Shown: positions 37,011-49,200 of the stretch, piece by piece | Position numbering within the stretch: the first letter of the stretch is position 1 | Layout of the letters: each line of letters begins with the position of its first letter | DNA from: Phallusia fumigata | Lineage: Eukaryota; Chordata; Ascidiacea; Phlebobranchia; Ascidiidae | DNA: 64,000 bases | NCBI GenBank assembly: GCA_008931825.1 | Contig: QXVZ01017950.1 | Coordinates: 28,143-92,142 of the forward strand | Direction of reading: 5' to 3' | The notes under the pieces: generated by a model | Databases searched by the model: none | Seen by the model: only the letters and a program-made list of their open reading frames with translations | Told to the model about the DNA's origin: nothing | Translations under genes and position numbers: made by a program

Positions 37011-40000
37011 TTACGCCTTCATGGGCAAAGAATTCACCACAGCCGTCGCCACGGGAGAATGATCATTAGATTGACTTTCGCAAACGTCCTGGAAAGGGCG
37101 TAGGCGTTTTCCACCCATCGCGGACAGATCTCCGTAAGCTTGACCGTCGACACAAGTTCCACCGCTTTTCAATTGTCGAGCCATGGCAATGTTAAACAAA
37201 ACATTTGATGCACTGATCGGGGCCTCGTTAGATGACGCAACACCATCGTTGGCTTCCTGTTGGCCAGTCGGCAACGAACCACGTGACAACTGGAACCAAC
37301 GGGAGCGCTCGACAGGTTGCTCATCCTCGCTGAAAGACTTTTGCATGCTGGGTGAGTGACCGTCAAACGAAGCCTCGGATTGATTTGGTCTCAAGTCATT
37401 GTAGCCTTCGGGTGTACTTGAACGCAGCAGAGGCTCTGAAAAAGTAAAGGAGGTACCATTTGAAAAAGTTCTAGTTATAATTAAGATAACACATTCACGG
37501 TTGCAACGTTTCAAAGTAACATGGTTGGTATTACATTATAAGTCTTACCTTCATAATCGTCCGATGATCTGCGGGCTGCCAGGTTGTATGCGGACGGAGA
37601 AGAAGCTGATCCCTCATCCGAACCTTCATCAGCCTCGTAGGCAGATTTTGCATTTCCACCCTCTCCAGTTAGCCTAAAAGGGAGAAATACGCTAGTTTAA
37701 GTTGTTATTAAAATTTGTATGTCAGCTACAACGAAAATGGATACATACCTTGAAGATTTATCAGCATGCTTTCGCAAATGACGCTCCAAGTTTGTTTGCT
37801 GACCAAAGGCCCGACCGCACAGGTGACAAGTGTATGGGCGCTCCTGGAAGTAAACAAAGCGGTAAAAGCTGCACAATTCGAAACTTTCAGAAATTGGAAA
37901 ACTAAAATTATACGAACCTTGTTATGGATGTTTCTGACGTGTCTCTGGAGGTTGGAGGAGATTGAAAAGCTTCGGTCGCAGTATTTGCATCGGTATGGCT
38001 GCTCGCCAGTGTGTGTGCGCACGTGACGGGTCAAGTTCGCGCTGCGTGGAAAAATTTTGCCGCAATATTTACAGGTGTACCTCTCCTTGCCGGGTCGCGC
38101 GCTTGGCAGTCGTGAGTATCGGCCGGGCATGGAGTAGAGAGACGGAGGCCTTAGAGCGATTGCGGATGGCAAAAATCGCTCAGCGCCAAACTGAGCCAGC
38201 TTATGGTGGAATGTTGGCGAAGTCACGTCGACATGAGGTTTAAGAAAATCTTGACGCGAGATGACGTCACCCTTGTACGTCATCGATACGCCACTGTCGG
38301 TGACTGGTAGCGCCATGGGTCGGTACATGCTCCCCTTTAAGCTATTATTGTTGTTGACGTTGGGTAACTTTCGCTGTTCTTGTTCACCGCCACTGCCAAG
38401 ACTAAACATATTCTGGTCAATTGAAAGTCGCTTTGCTTCCAAGTTGTCGAGAGAAGAATCGGAGATATGACGTTTCGCAGTGCCGCTGGTCATCATTGGA
38501 TTGGGAATCAATGGCATGCCAAAAGCACCGAAGCTCCTAAGAAAGGCGTTGTCTTGGGGAGTTGCGCCAGAAAAGCCGTCACCTATCGTAGGCTTGTAAG
38601 CAAAACGCCGCGGCCAAGAATTACCAGCGGCAGCCATGGCCAAGTCCGACCGATAACGGGAAAGCATGCTGACGTAAGACAGAGCATTCTCAGACAAAGG
38701 CCAAGTAGGACTGTCGGGTTTAAGAAAAGTGGAAACAAAAGGATTATTCATGCCATTGGTCATCGGTGTTGCATTTGCATTGGGGGCCAAGTGACGGGAC
38801 GAATGGAAGCAGTCATATCCGGGCGAACGATGACTGTCTTTGACATCCGCGTCAAATACCCGATCTTCTGGCGACGCGAGTTCTGTAAACTCATCCTTGG
38901 GTATTGAAAGATCCAGAGGTGTCGTTTCACGGGGTCTTTGTTTTGGATCTTGCGTTCTTTTTGACAGGGATTCGCTTTCCTCGGCGTCTGAAGATGGACT
39001 TTCCAGAGGCGGCTTGTTGTTATCAGCGTTTTGGCGTTGGAGGTAAGCGTGCGCAGCTGCTATGGCAACGGAGTATGGGTAGAACATATTAGGTTTGTAT
39101 GGAGAATAAGCTGGAAGTTGAAAAGGCGTCCCTTCTGAATGCGAGACGCTGCGATCCAACGTCGGTCTTTCTTCCTTTTTACCCCCAGCATTGGGACGCG
39201 GCGAAGTGGGCGACAGAAAAGGATGCCAGATATGTCTTCGAGCGGTTTTGATCTTTCTACGGTCAGATGAAGATTCCTCATCTGAAGAAGAAGATCTGAT
39301 TTCGTGCGGTTTGCTTCGTGCATTGGTCATAGTCTCGTCAGTTGAAAATTTGCAGTGTTGTGACGCAGGAGATGGTGTGCGGGACCACGATTTGTTTCCC
39401 TGCGGATCCCCGCTACCAACGCTGTGCGATCTGTCGCCACGGCCTAACTCAGCTTGAGTTGGAACGTCAAGATTTGTAATATGTCTGCGTTGATTTCTGC
39501 CATGTGATTGGTTGGTACCAAGAAAATCTACCTGTACACCGACACTGGTTCCTGGTGTGCCACAGAGAAGCGTGCTGGGAACGCTGATAAAGTTGTTGGG
39601 GTTGGCTTCAAGCACAAATGGAAATTGACCACTGCCTTTTTCGGGGATGGTGGTAGCATTATCGGTAGTGGGATTGCAGCATTGAATTTGTGCGTGTGCC
39701 ATTGTCGAGCGGGCAGCTTTGCCAACTGTCGATTGACTGTTGGCATAAGAGTGGGAGGATAATGACATTGACTTGTGGAGGGCATCATTACGGGGGATCA
39801 TGGCGCCGAGCATACTGAGACTGCTAGTTGATGGGTTTTGGGCTAAGTGAGCAAGCGACAGTTGGTTGAGAGGATGAATGTTCCCGTGAAGTTTGTCGCT
39901 ATGAGTTGACGTCCACAAACTGCTGCCGTGCAAAGAGGTCGGGAACAAGGAGTTTTGCTGGGTAACGTGCTGCTGCATGTTTCCTATAACATTTAAAAAA

Positions 40001-40155
40001 GACAATTTTCACCCGCTGCAAGATTGTGCAATTGGCAAAAACCGCACACGCAAAAAAGGCAAAAAAGACAGCCACATGAAAAACGCACCTTGTGCAAACA
40101 CGGATTGTTGCATTCGCTCTAACGAATTGTTTCTGCTCTCATCTCCACCACTCAT
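37011..40155 (-). CDS. MECOM/PRDM16-like zinc-finger transcription factor, copy B (short, C-terminal fingers only)
   Basis: Five in-phase exons on the minus strand: 40155-40089, 39983-37918, 37843-37749, 37673-37549, 37435-37011; 925 residues. The long second exon corresponds to the long exon of gene A and enters in the same phase. Residues 378-382 are PLDLS (CtBP motif). Three C-terminal C2H2 fingers occupy about residues 655-742 ([47 protein letters not shown]), nearly identical to vertebrate EVI1/PRDM16 fingers 8-10. Blocks IQCCNP (122), VQVD (172) and IWHPFLSP (274) are shared with gene A. The first exon ([22 protein letters not shown]) encodes no finger, so this form lacks the N-terminal finger array and PR domain. 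That exon is inferred from its start, donor and matching phase. Longer transcripts with upstream finger exons cannot be excluded. Confidence 0.9.
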
Positions 40156-40211
40156 TGTCGAAAGTCTATGGAAACAATTTCTGGTCAATTTTCAAATACT
40201 TTGCTGCTGGA

Positions 40212-40212
40212 N
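40212..40212. other. Single-N assembly junction just upstream of gene B
   Basis: One N 57 bases upstream of the proposed gene B start codon, with no direct duplication beside it. Sequence may be missing here, so upstream exons or promoter of gene B could be lost. Confidence 0.9.
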
Positions 40213-43200
40213 GTTGTCATGGCGGCATCGCCGGGCATTCGTCACTATGTGGTTGTCTTGTGAAAGCGAAGAACCATATCGCTGTCAACACAACGCCTTA
40301 TGTCGCGACAATCTTAAGCGATGCTTCACTTTCAGGTGAAATCACTGTGCTGGTTTCCCCAATCAACCCGGAAGGAATCGCGGGCCTGGGAACGCAATCG
40401 GTTGTCAGTTTTACATTTCTCAACACTGTGACGCAATTTCGATGGGCTATTTTATCGCCAAAGGTTTTATAGCTTGTGCTTTTTATGGCAGCGAGTTCCC
40501 TTTGTCATTCGTTACATTTGTTTGCAATTTTTAGTTGCTGCGCGAATTGGATCAACGGCAAAAAGCGTACTTAGGAAGGCAAACGTGCTTATTAAAACCA
40601 ACTTTAAGCAACATAAAACGCCGTGCAAACATGTTTGAGACAATACCATGCTTTTATAGCAATACAACGATACGCTGACTATAAATATATCACGCTTAAT
40701 TCAAAAATAACCAACGGACGTTTTCATTAAAATTGTTGCACTTTTAGGTTTACGTCATAAAGCATAATTTTCGATTCAATTGATGTAACACAAAACAACG
40801 AAGTTAACAATTTGCAATATTGTATTCCTGATATTCGTCAAAATTACGTGGTACGTATTCTAAAACTGACTGTCTGCACCAATTTGTTCTGGCATTTTAA
40901 CTTATCCTGGCTGTTTTGCTTGACTCCTTGCTCTACTGCCCCAAAATATTCGCGACCAAAAATTTGACGAAATGCCTGAAGTTACGAGGCCTTGGCTTTC
41001 GCGACGGAGTCAAGCTTACAATATTGTGATCTGACGCATTGCGCGGTACTCCTGATTTATTGGTGATGATTAGAAGAAGGAACGGACCCGGCTTTTATTG
41101 TTTATTCTCTTTTTCTTCAGACGACGTCTCTCTTTCTCTCCCCTACTCCCCTCTCTTTTTCTCCGGCTCTTTCCATAGGCCCCCGTGCCGTAAGCTAGCC
41201 GCGTAACAGTTCGAAATAATATTCCTTACTCCCTTGCGGGAGAGCTGAGAATCTTTTTGCGCGCATTATTGAAGCAAATCTCCCCTGGCGACGGTTCGGT
41301 ATTCACACAAATCAGCACAATACATGATTTTACCTAATACGATCAACATCGGAGCAAAAAACAATAACACATCTCGAAACTATATCAATCTTCACCGAAG
41401 TGCGCGTCAACAAGTGGAATGAAAGCTACTCGTCAATCAGCAGATGTCTCGAGCACGTCTCGGGCGGCAAAATGTCGCGTGCCGTGACCCTCTACAGCAA
41501 GTGCAGCACAAGATTTCTTTATTTTTGGCAATTTGTCAACCTGCTAATCGCTGACGGAATCCAAACCCAAAACTTCGCCAGACGGATCTGGCAATTCTCG
41601 CGTTATCTCCGGGCAAAGACAAATGTTAAGACAGGCGCCAATTCAACCTTTCGTCAGGAGCTGTATCGTCGCACCGGCAATCGGTGACAACCGACGCGGT
41701 TGAATCCAAATTTAAATACAGTTTACGCAAAAATCCACAAGGGTACTTCGAATCAATATCTGAACAGATAAAAAAGTTCGTTGAGGCCAAACAGCCGCCA
41801 AATGCAGTTTGCCATTTTGAAGTGTTTATTTTAACCAAACCACACGGCTTGAAGTTGATTTTACTTGCAAAAAAAAACGATAATGTAGATTACTGATATT
41901 TTTATCTTTCACAGAGGACACAAAAAATGAGCCTAGTCGCAAAAGTCTAGATTGCGAAATGAGATTTTTTTCCCCGTTATCCAATGCTTACTGTTGCTAC
42001 GATGACAGATATATGGAAAAGTAACCTAGGAAATTCTTTAGCAAAATTACGTCCACAAGCAGGTAAGTATCAGATAAAAAAAAACAGTTGACACGCAAAG
42101 ACCAGATTTCGCGTAACGCAAGTCGCTTTTCTGCTCCACCCCTCTGCGAGCGATGCGCACCAGACACTGAACTTGTTCCTTATTTTGCTTGCGGCCGCCC
42201 CCATTACCAACATGTGACTGTTTTCGCCGTGACCGCAAATTCGTGCCGAATCGTCTGCCCGTCTTTCCCGTCACCGCCGGGCTACTTTACCTGAACACAA
42301 GGGCAAAGCATGCCCTCGACGGCGGATGCCGGGTCGCTATCTCTTCTGAGTATTACGTGTTTTAGTAGGTGGGCCCGCCTGATGAGGTGACAGGGTCACG
42401 ACGATAATGAACATCGCCTATACTTCAGTCGCCAAACGCTTGGGTAAGCGCAGTTTGCGGTTCAGTCATCCGACGTGAACTTGGCTTTTTAAGCCCCCGG
42501 CGCGTTGTCTAGCATCGGGGCCACACGTACGACACCCTTGGAACTGTGTCAAGGTTGTGAGTTGCGCGGCGTCTGCGGCTTGACTTACAACAGACAACGG
42601 AGCATCGCTGCCCCACCGCAAAACGTAAACCAATACTCGCATTCCGGTCCCGAAACTAAAAGCATGCGGCAGTTCGCCGCTAAGCCGATACATCCTAAAA
42701 AGCTTTCTGAAAACAATAAACGATACTGGGATATTTAACAACAGTACGCAAACAGCAGTAGTAAAACAGAAGACAATTTTATACGGTGATCAAAGTTTAT
42801 AAACATTTGGTCACAATAACATGTCTCGGCAATGAGCCAATGGTCTCTGGTCACGTTACCAGATACCCTTGAGTATACCCTGATGGAAGTTACTTGCGGG
42901 GTGACCTTTGGGTAAGTGGATCGCCGAAACAGGTACAGGGAGGGGCCCGTTTGGACCAGTGCCATGTCGCTCAACTAGCACATGATTTATGGCTCGGTGA
43001 CAACGATTGTTTCACTGGAAATACGCGTTAGATTGTGCAACGCGAGTTTCAAGCTTATTCAGGGCGCATTTTTTCAAAATGGGAGTTTTGAACCTAATAT
43101 TTCTAACCGTGTAAACATATTGAAGCAGAGAAACTTAAAATTTGAAACATTAGACTAATTTAATGTCGTCATGGTCCAGCGTAATCTCACAACTGTTTGC

Positions 43201-46200
43201 AGACAACCAGGATTCGGCTTGGGGCAATCAGGCCCGAATTCGGACAAACGTTTGGCCAGATAAGAAAGTACATCGGTTTGACGGATTACCTGTCTCCGTT
43301 CCCAGTTGGAATCTCGTCATCAAGTAGCACTGGCCTGTTTACTTTTTCAACTCAACTCGCGACGCGTTTCGTTTTATAGCGACACGAAATTACAATGCGA
43401 CGAATGTGCGTCGCCAAGAAGCCCACACAAAAGCGCTTGAGTGCTTATTGATCATGCGTAATATCGAGTTCTGTTGCCTCCACCGCGGACCGTTGTCACT
43501 ATCTGATCATTTGCGAATTTTTAAGCCGGCAAAAATCACAACTTGGCAAAATCTCCACCTGTTTAAACTCGCCGTTACGAGTCGCACGTCTTTGTGTCGC
43601 AGGCGGCGAACGAAAACATGCCGGGGTCAATGGAAACGGTTTTTAATGTTCGCTTACAGGCGAAGGGCTACCATTGTGCAAACGTGATGTTTAGACAAAC
43701 CGACGGTTTACTTGCCAGTGATTATCACATGAACTTTGCCAACCGTGCAGCAGACCACTTGTTGGGGGCAATACGCAAACGGCTGTGCGGCGCACAGAGG
43801 TGACGAGGTCACAATCGCAGCCGGTTGTCCACGTGAAAAGGCGACTGTCGATAGCGCGTGCAAATACTGCATATCTACGAATCCGGGATTAAGCACGGGT
43901 CAACCGACCACTTGAAACAATTATCTGATCACTCTCGCCCGGCCGGGAGACTTTGGCCGAACCTTCGACTTTCCTTTCTCCGACGAAAGACCGCGATGAA
44001 ACGGGACATCTCCGGGAGCACTTGAATATTATCGGAGCATCGCAAACCAGACGTTATCGTTGTCGGGCACTTTTTAAAGGGAAAGCGTATTTTCCCCCCT
44101 AAAAACGCTTATTTTGCGTCGACGCCTACACCGCGCGAAAACGCCCTGTGAAGAGGGACACAATACAATCATCAACACCACTCGAATGGTTAGTTGTTTG
44201 AATTGGATTGCCAGTTCCCAGCATCTGATGCTCGCCGTTATCATTCAAACTCGGGGAACGCGGCGTGCGATATTTTTACAGGTTCTCAGATGAAACGTCT
44301 TTATTTTGGTGCGGACCCATCTAAGGGCGACGCGGTCTAAAAACAACGTGCGTTGCAATCCGGCGCTCGGGTGGTCACTTATTCTCGCGAATCCGTCGCG
44401 CAGGGGGAAAGCGGTTGAAAGCTGTCGAGAAGACGGATCTGCCTGGAGAAGGCGATTGGGCATTTTTGGCATGGCCGTGAGAACATCGGAAGGGATATCG
44501 GGGCCTGGCGGTGCGACGCGATGGACCGACGCAGTTTTTAATCGCTTTCACCGGCTTGCCCGGAAACTAGAAAAGTGCCTGCGCGCATAAAGGGAAACAA
44601 TCTCGCACGCATTTGTCGAATCGCCGCGTCCCGCCTGCAATTGCCGTCGCCTCTGGAAATTTACAACCGCTTTTATTCGTCGAAAGCGCTTGATCCCCTT
44701 ATGCAATTCGGATATTGTCAAGCCCCTGCGTTGTGGCATGTCCGTTTCGCGAACCGCCCCGTCTCACTGTTTGTTGTTTTTGCGGCAGGTGCGATATTAT
44801 GGGTACCATGGCTTGGTGACGCTCAGCTCTGATCAGTCGTACGTGTGAAATCCGCACTCGGCGGCGATCGTCAAGAGGCAGATAATAAAAGTCGAACATC
44901 CGGGTATATAGCTGGGAAAAACTCAGACTCGACCTGTCTCTACGAAAAAGTTAAAACTTTGACGCACCTTACTTCTTATCTACGTGCTGGATTAGTGTAA
45001 GATTTTGTGACTCATTTCATGTTTTCGAAAATAGTTGCATATCGACGAGCTTAAATATTTGTGATGTTACGTTTCCCGTCTACAACAAGTCACTCAAAAT
45101 TTTACGAGAAGAAAAAAATGAGACCATGCGTGTTTCGAACCCCTACTGTTGTGCCACTGACGCTATACACTATATGAGATCCAATGTAGAGTCAGTCTAA
45201 TCCTTGTTTAGTAAGGCAAGTCACGGTGACCTGTGCGTGTCTTGTCTATTTGCCAAAAGGATCATTTTCTGTGGGCTGTGTTGCTTTCCACGCAGAACTT
45301 TCGTCACTACAACAGATGACCTTTGCGAAAATTGGCACAGGCGCGATTAAGTGTATTGCCGTGGCAAGGGAGACATTGAAAAGACATTTGGTATTGTGAT
45401 ACACCGTACTGACGAAACACCTTCAAATTCACATTGAAATATCTGGTTGCCAATACGAAAATTTTGCGAAACTATGCTATAGCGTTGTAAACATTTTTAA
45501 ATATAATTCTGTGAGAAGGTCACACTATTGATTATTCACTGTCCATCGCTCCAATCATGTATATTGTGCCAACGGGAAATCAAGAATATCCACCATCTAT
45601 CAGACAATAATTGACGAGTCGCCATTTGTGTTCAGGTGTCCCCAGCCGGCTTGTCACGCACCTGCATCTTACGTGACAATTAGCGCTGAATATTTGCGTC
45701 TACGTTACAATGAGGCAACCACGCGTTTTTTGGCTTCGAAATCGTCGTTGTGTGTTATTGCATTGCAGGGCGTAATATAGCCAAGTTTCGCAACGCATGG
45801 CCAGTATTGCCATTAGTGTACATGCAGTGGGCGGGACATTCGACGCATTCACGCTACTGGGTTTCCACGAATCGGGGAAATATTCTTTACTTCGCTTTGC
45901 TGATTGCTAAGGCGCAGACTTCTGCGTAGGTCGCAAGTCGTTTTAAGCGACGTAACTTCCAGTATTTGCTGTAATAAGCAAACGGTTATGGCAATTTCAA
46001 ATTTCTCTGGGAATTTTTATGGGCGACAGGAAAAACGCATTCGGGAATTACTTGCTGGAGATGGCGACTTGGTAATGCCCCTTACAAACATATAAGTTCG
46101 TTTTACGCCCTAATTTTTCGTCGTAACAATCATGACGGACGGCTTGTTGGTGCGGCTGCGACGAAACTTCTCTGCCACAAAACGCCTGCACATATTGCTT

Positions 46201-49200
46201 TACAAAGAAAGGAGGCAATAAAAGGAGATTTTCTATTTCCCCGTCAGGCTTTGCCTGGCTCGATTGCAACGAGCCACCAAAAATCATTAACTATAACGTA
46301 ATTCAATGCCACCCCCAAACCAACGAACATTTCGAATTTCGCGCGCAGCACCACATGGTCACGTGGCAATTTTGAAGGCGCAAAGCATGGATTTTTCTTA
46401 AGTCGTGTTGAGGTGAACGGCGTGGGCAGTTTACCTCGTTAAACGCACACTTGGACACCAAGGGGCAGGGCGATGGAGTGACGCACGCCTCGCATCACGC
46501 AAATATTTGTGATATTAATGATCGTCAAATGATGGCGTTTGATTAATAATTAAGCACTGTCCCGTGGAAGATGAGGGTTTTGTATTTGTGCAGGCGACTT
46601 CTGGTAAACTGAAGCGACGCATTTTATTCCAACTAACCCGTTGTGCAAATATTTTTGCCGTTCAGACAGCCAAGCAACAACCATCTTCTCCAAACAAAGA
46701 CAACGCACGTTCTTCCACAAAAATAAGACCTTCACGTTTGTGTGTCTTCATTTATGATTACTGACAAGAAATGTTAGCGACATTTCTTAGTACTCCCGTT
46801 GGTCAAAATCAATTTTTGCAGAGTTAAATAGCTGATTAGTGCAATATGGCGGCACACGAACAAATGTCATGCATAAGGCCCTTCGAGTTAATTTTTGCGA
46901 GACTTTTAAATCTCACCAATGTCATTATTTGTGTTCTCGGCTGGGATTATGCGAGCTTCGGTACTTGGCGCATAATACCCGATCGCCTAGCAAATAATAT
47001 CGGATCAATGCCGCTGTGCGCTTAATTGTTATTACAATCGTCACGACGAATGTCCGAAAAACACGTGACCTTTATAGCCTTCACAGTTTCAATGCGTCCA
47101 ATGAAGCGTGCGTCTATTAACAGCAAATCCTCTTGTTGCATTTGACTTTACAGGAATATCCGCTGCTATAGATACCACAGCAGTGTTTTGGGAATTCTTA
47201 TCACTTCGTTTACCGTTGCTGGCGATTGTCAGGCTTTCCCAAAACATGGCAGCACCCGCGTTCAGCGTTGTTTTGCAAACAAGACGACCTTGTGTGCTGT
47301 TGACTGATTGCCACCGGGTATTTTAACAAACCCTACCAGCGCTGTTAAATTTGTCATAAGCTTCCATACACGCGTGCCGCTGAACGACACACGAGATTGA
47401 TTCCCTTTACAATTGTTCATTAATTTATACGCCAGGTGTGTCTTGTTAAGCGAAGATTGACGAAATTGCTGTGGGCCCGTGTGACAAAAAAACCCACTTG
47501 GCACAATACTTGCATACATCACAGACATTATAAGCTATTTTCGCTTAGCAAATGTCACGTTCGCCATCGCCTCTTGGGAGTATAAAGTACGACATGTTAG
47601 CATTACTTAGCGATTACCGATAATTCATCTGCCCCAAGTTCGCGATCCGCTAATGCCGCATTCTAATCTGCTCGTAGCATATTGTGCCCTCATTACATTG
47701 TATCAGACTCGGGGGTTCGATAACTTGATCACTTCATTGTGTGTCGTCGGGCTTTTAAGCATATTGCCTAATCAACATATACACACGAGCACGGCCAAAA
47801 CAATACGCGATATTCAGGCCACGCGCTTACAGCATCACAAGATCGCTAATCCGGCCAGGCAAGTGCGCGGTCGCTTGCGCCTAATTGGCCCCACACAAAG
47901 TGGCGAATTGATTTATCGTGGCACAAAGCAGTGCAGATTAGCAGGATCACATCTCCGTGTTTGCATTGCGAAGGGTTGTAATCTTCTTGCAAATCTACAA
48001 CGCACGATGGGAACTGGGCGAAGGACGATCGACTCGCGAGCGCACAAAAACGACGATTTCCAAAAGTACGGACACCAACAAGCTCAATACCGCTACAAGT
48101 GGTCAAATGTTCTATTCAACCGGCAGTTCTCATTTCGTTTTGTAACTCGTACCCTATTGACAAAAAATGACGTGACATACGTTTTTGGAGCAGAAGTTGG
48201 AGTTTGCATGCACAATATGTGGACATTTATCGCGGTAAAAAAACTGAATTCTAAGGAATCAAGATACTTGTCGGTGAAGTCGCTCCTCGGAAAATGGCAA
48301 CGGGACAGTTACTCGCTTCCACTACTTGTCCGTCGCGACTTCCGAAATTGCGAAAGACGCGGTCGACCAACGAGGGGCTCTCTACGCAGCACTCGATTCT
48401 GAGTAAACACTACACTGTTTCCGGATCGCTCGTTACTAGGATGCGCCGCTAATTTACCCAATTCCCGACTGACAATTACCCACGACTGCTGTAAAAAACT
48501 AGCGAACCCCTTGTGCAAGAGAAGTGCGAACCTCCTGCGTGAGGGAATCTCGACACAGATAAGAGATTGAGTGGTGGAAAGTACGAGAAGATGATCCCCG
48601 GGCCGTATCACGACAATCGCAAACACTTGTAGCGAACCTCCCAGCAAACGTTGGAGTGCTCTACATGGCCAGTACTGACAGTGGACAAGTGGTAAACGGA
48701 GCCAATTAGCGGACAAATCGCGAAAGCAAAACTAACGTGTGTCATCCCTCGGCAGCGGGCGGCGCGATAGCGGAATCTGAAGATCGCCACTTCTTCTAAA
48801 ATGCGGCACAGTGCCAGCGTCGTGACGCTTCAGTCGGCCAGGAAGTCGTTTGGACTTGACAATGAGGCTGATTAAACACACGCGGAGCTAATTGTGAATG
48901 AAAGCACTCGTTGCATTCATACGATCGACCCTTGACAATTTAGCGAGCGATCCCCGCAACTACCGGCGAACGCGCGAGCTTAACCGCTTAAGAAACAGCG
49001 AAAGTCTTCGAAATCCTGACACCGTTGTTTAACGAGGGACCCTGTGACGTTCCGTGCCGGGTTGGTGCGGAAATATATATCTGGCGCAAAGCAATCGACC
49101 TGCGTTGCGATGACTCCAATCAGTATTTATAGCAGCGCTTTTCGCCAAAGGCTGTCTGTGCAACTTCCTGGTCATGCGGATCCTTACGTAGTTGGGCCGT

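Noticed and set aside
38467-38907. 146-codon plus-strand frame
   Set aside because: It lies antisense to the long coding exon of MECOM-like gene B, which has clear homology; the frame is a shadow.
41400-41520. Segment with coding-like codon choice (NKWNESYSSISRC...)
   Set aside because: No convincing splice sites at its ends and no family resemblance; kept as part of the gene-free stretch.
48309-48716. 135-codon minus-strand frame
   Set aside because: Partly antisense to the 47653 frame, Ser/Arg/Leu-rich without motifs; length is within what chance gives in this composition.
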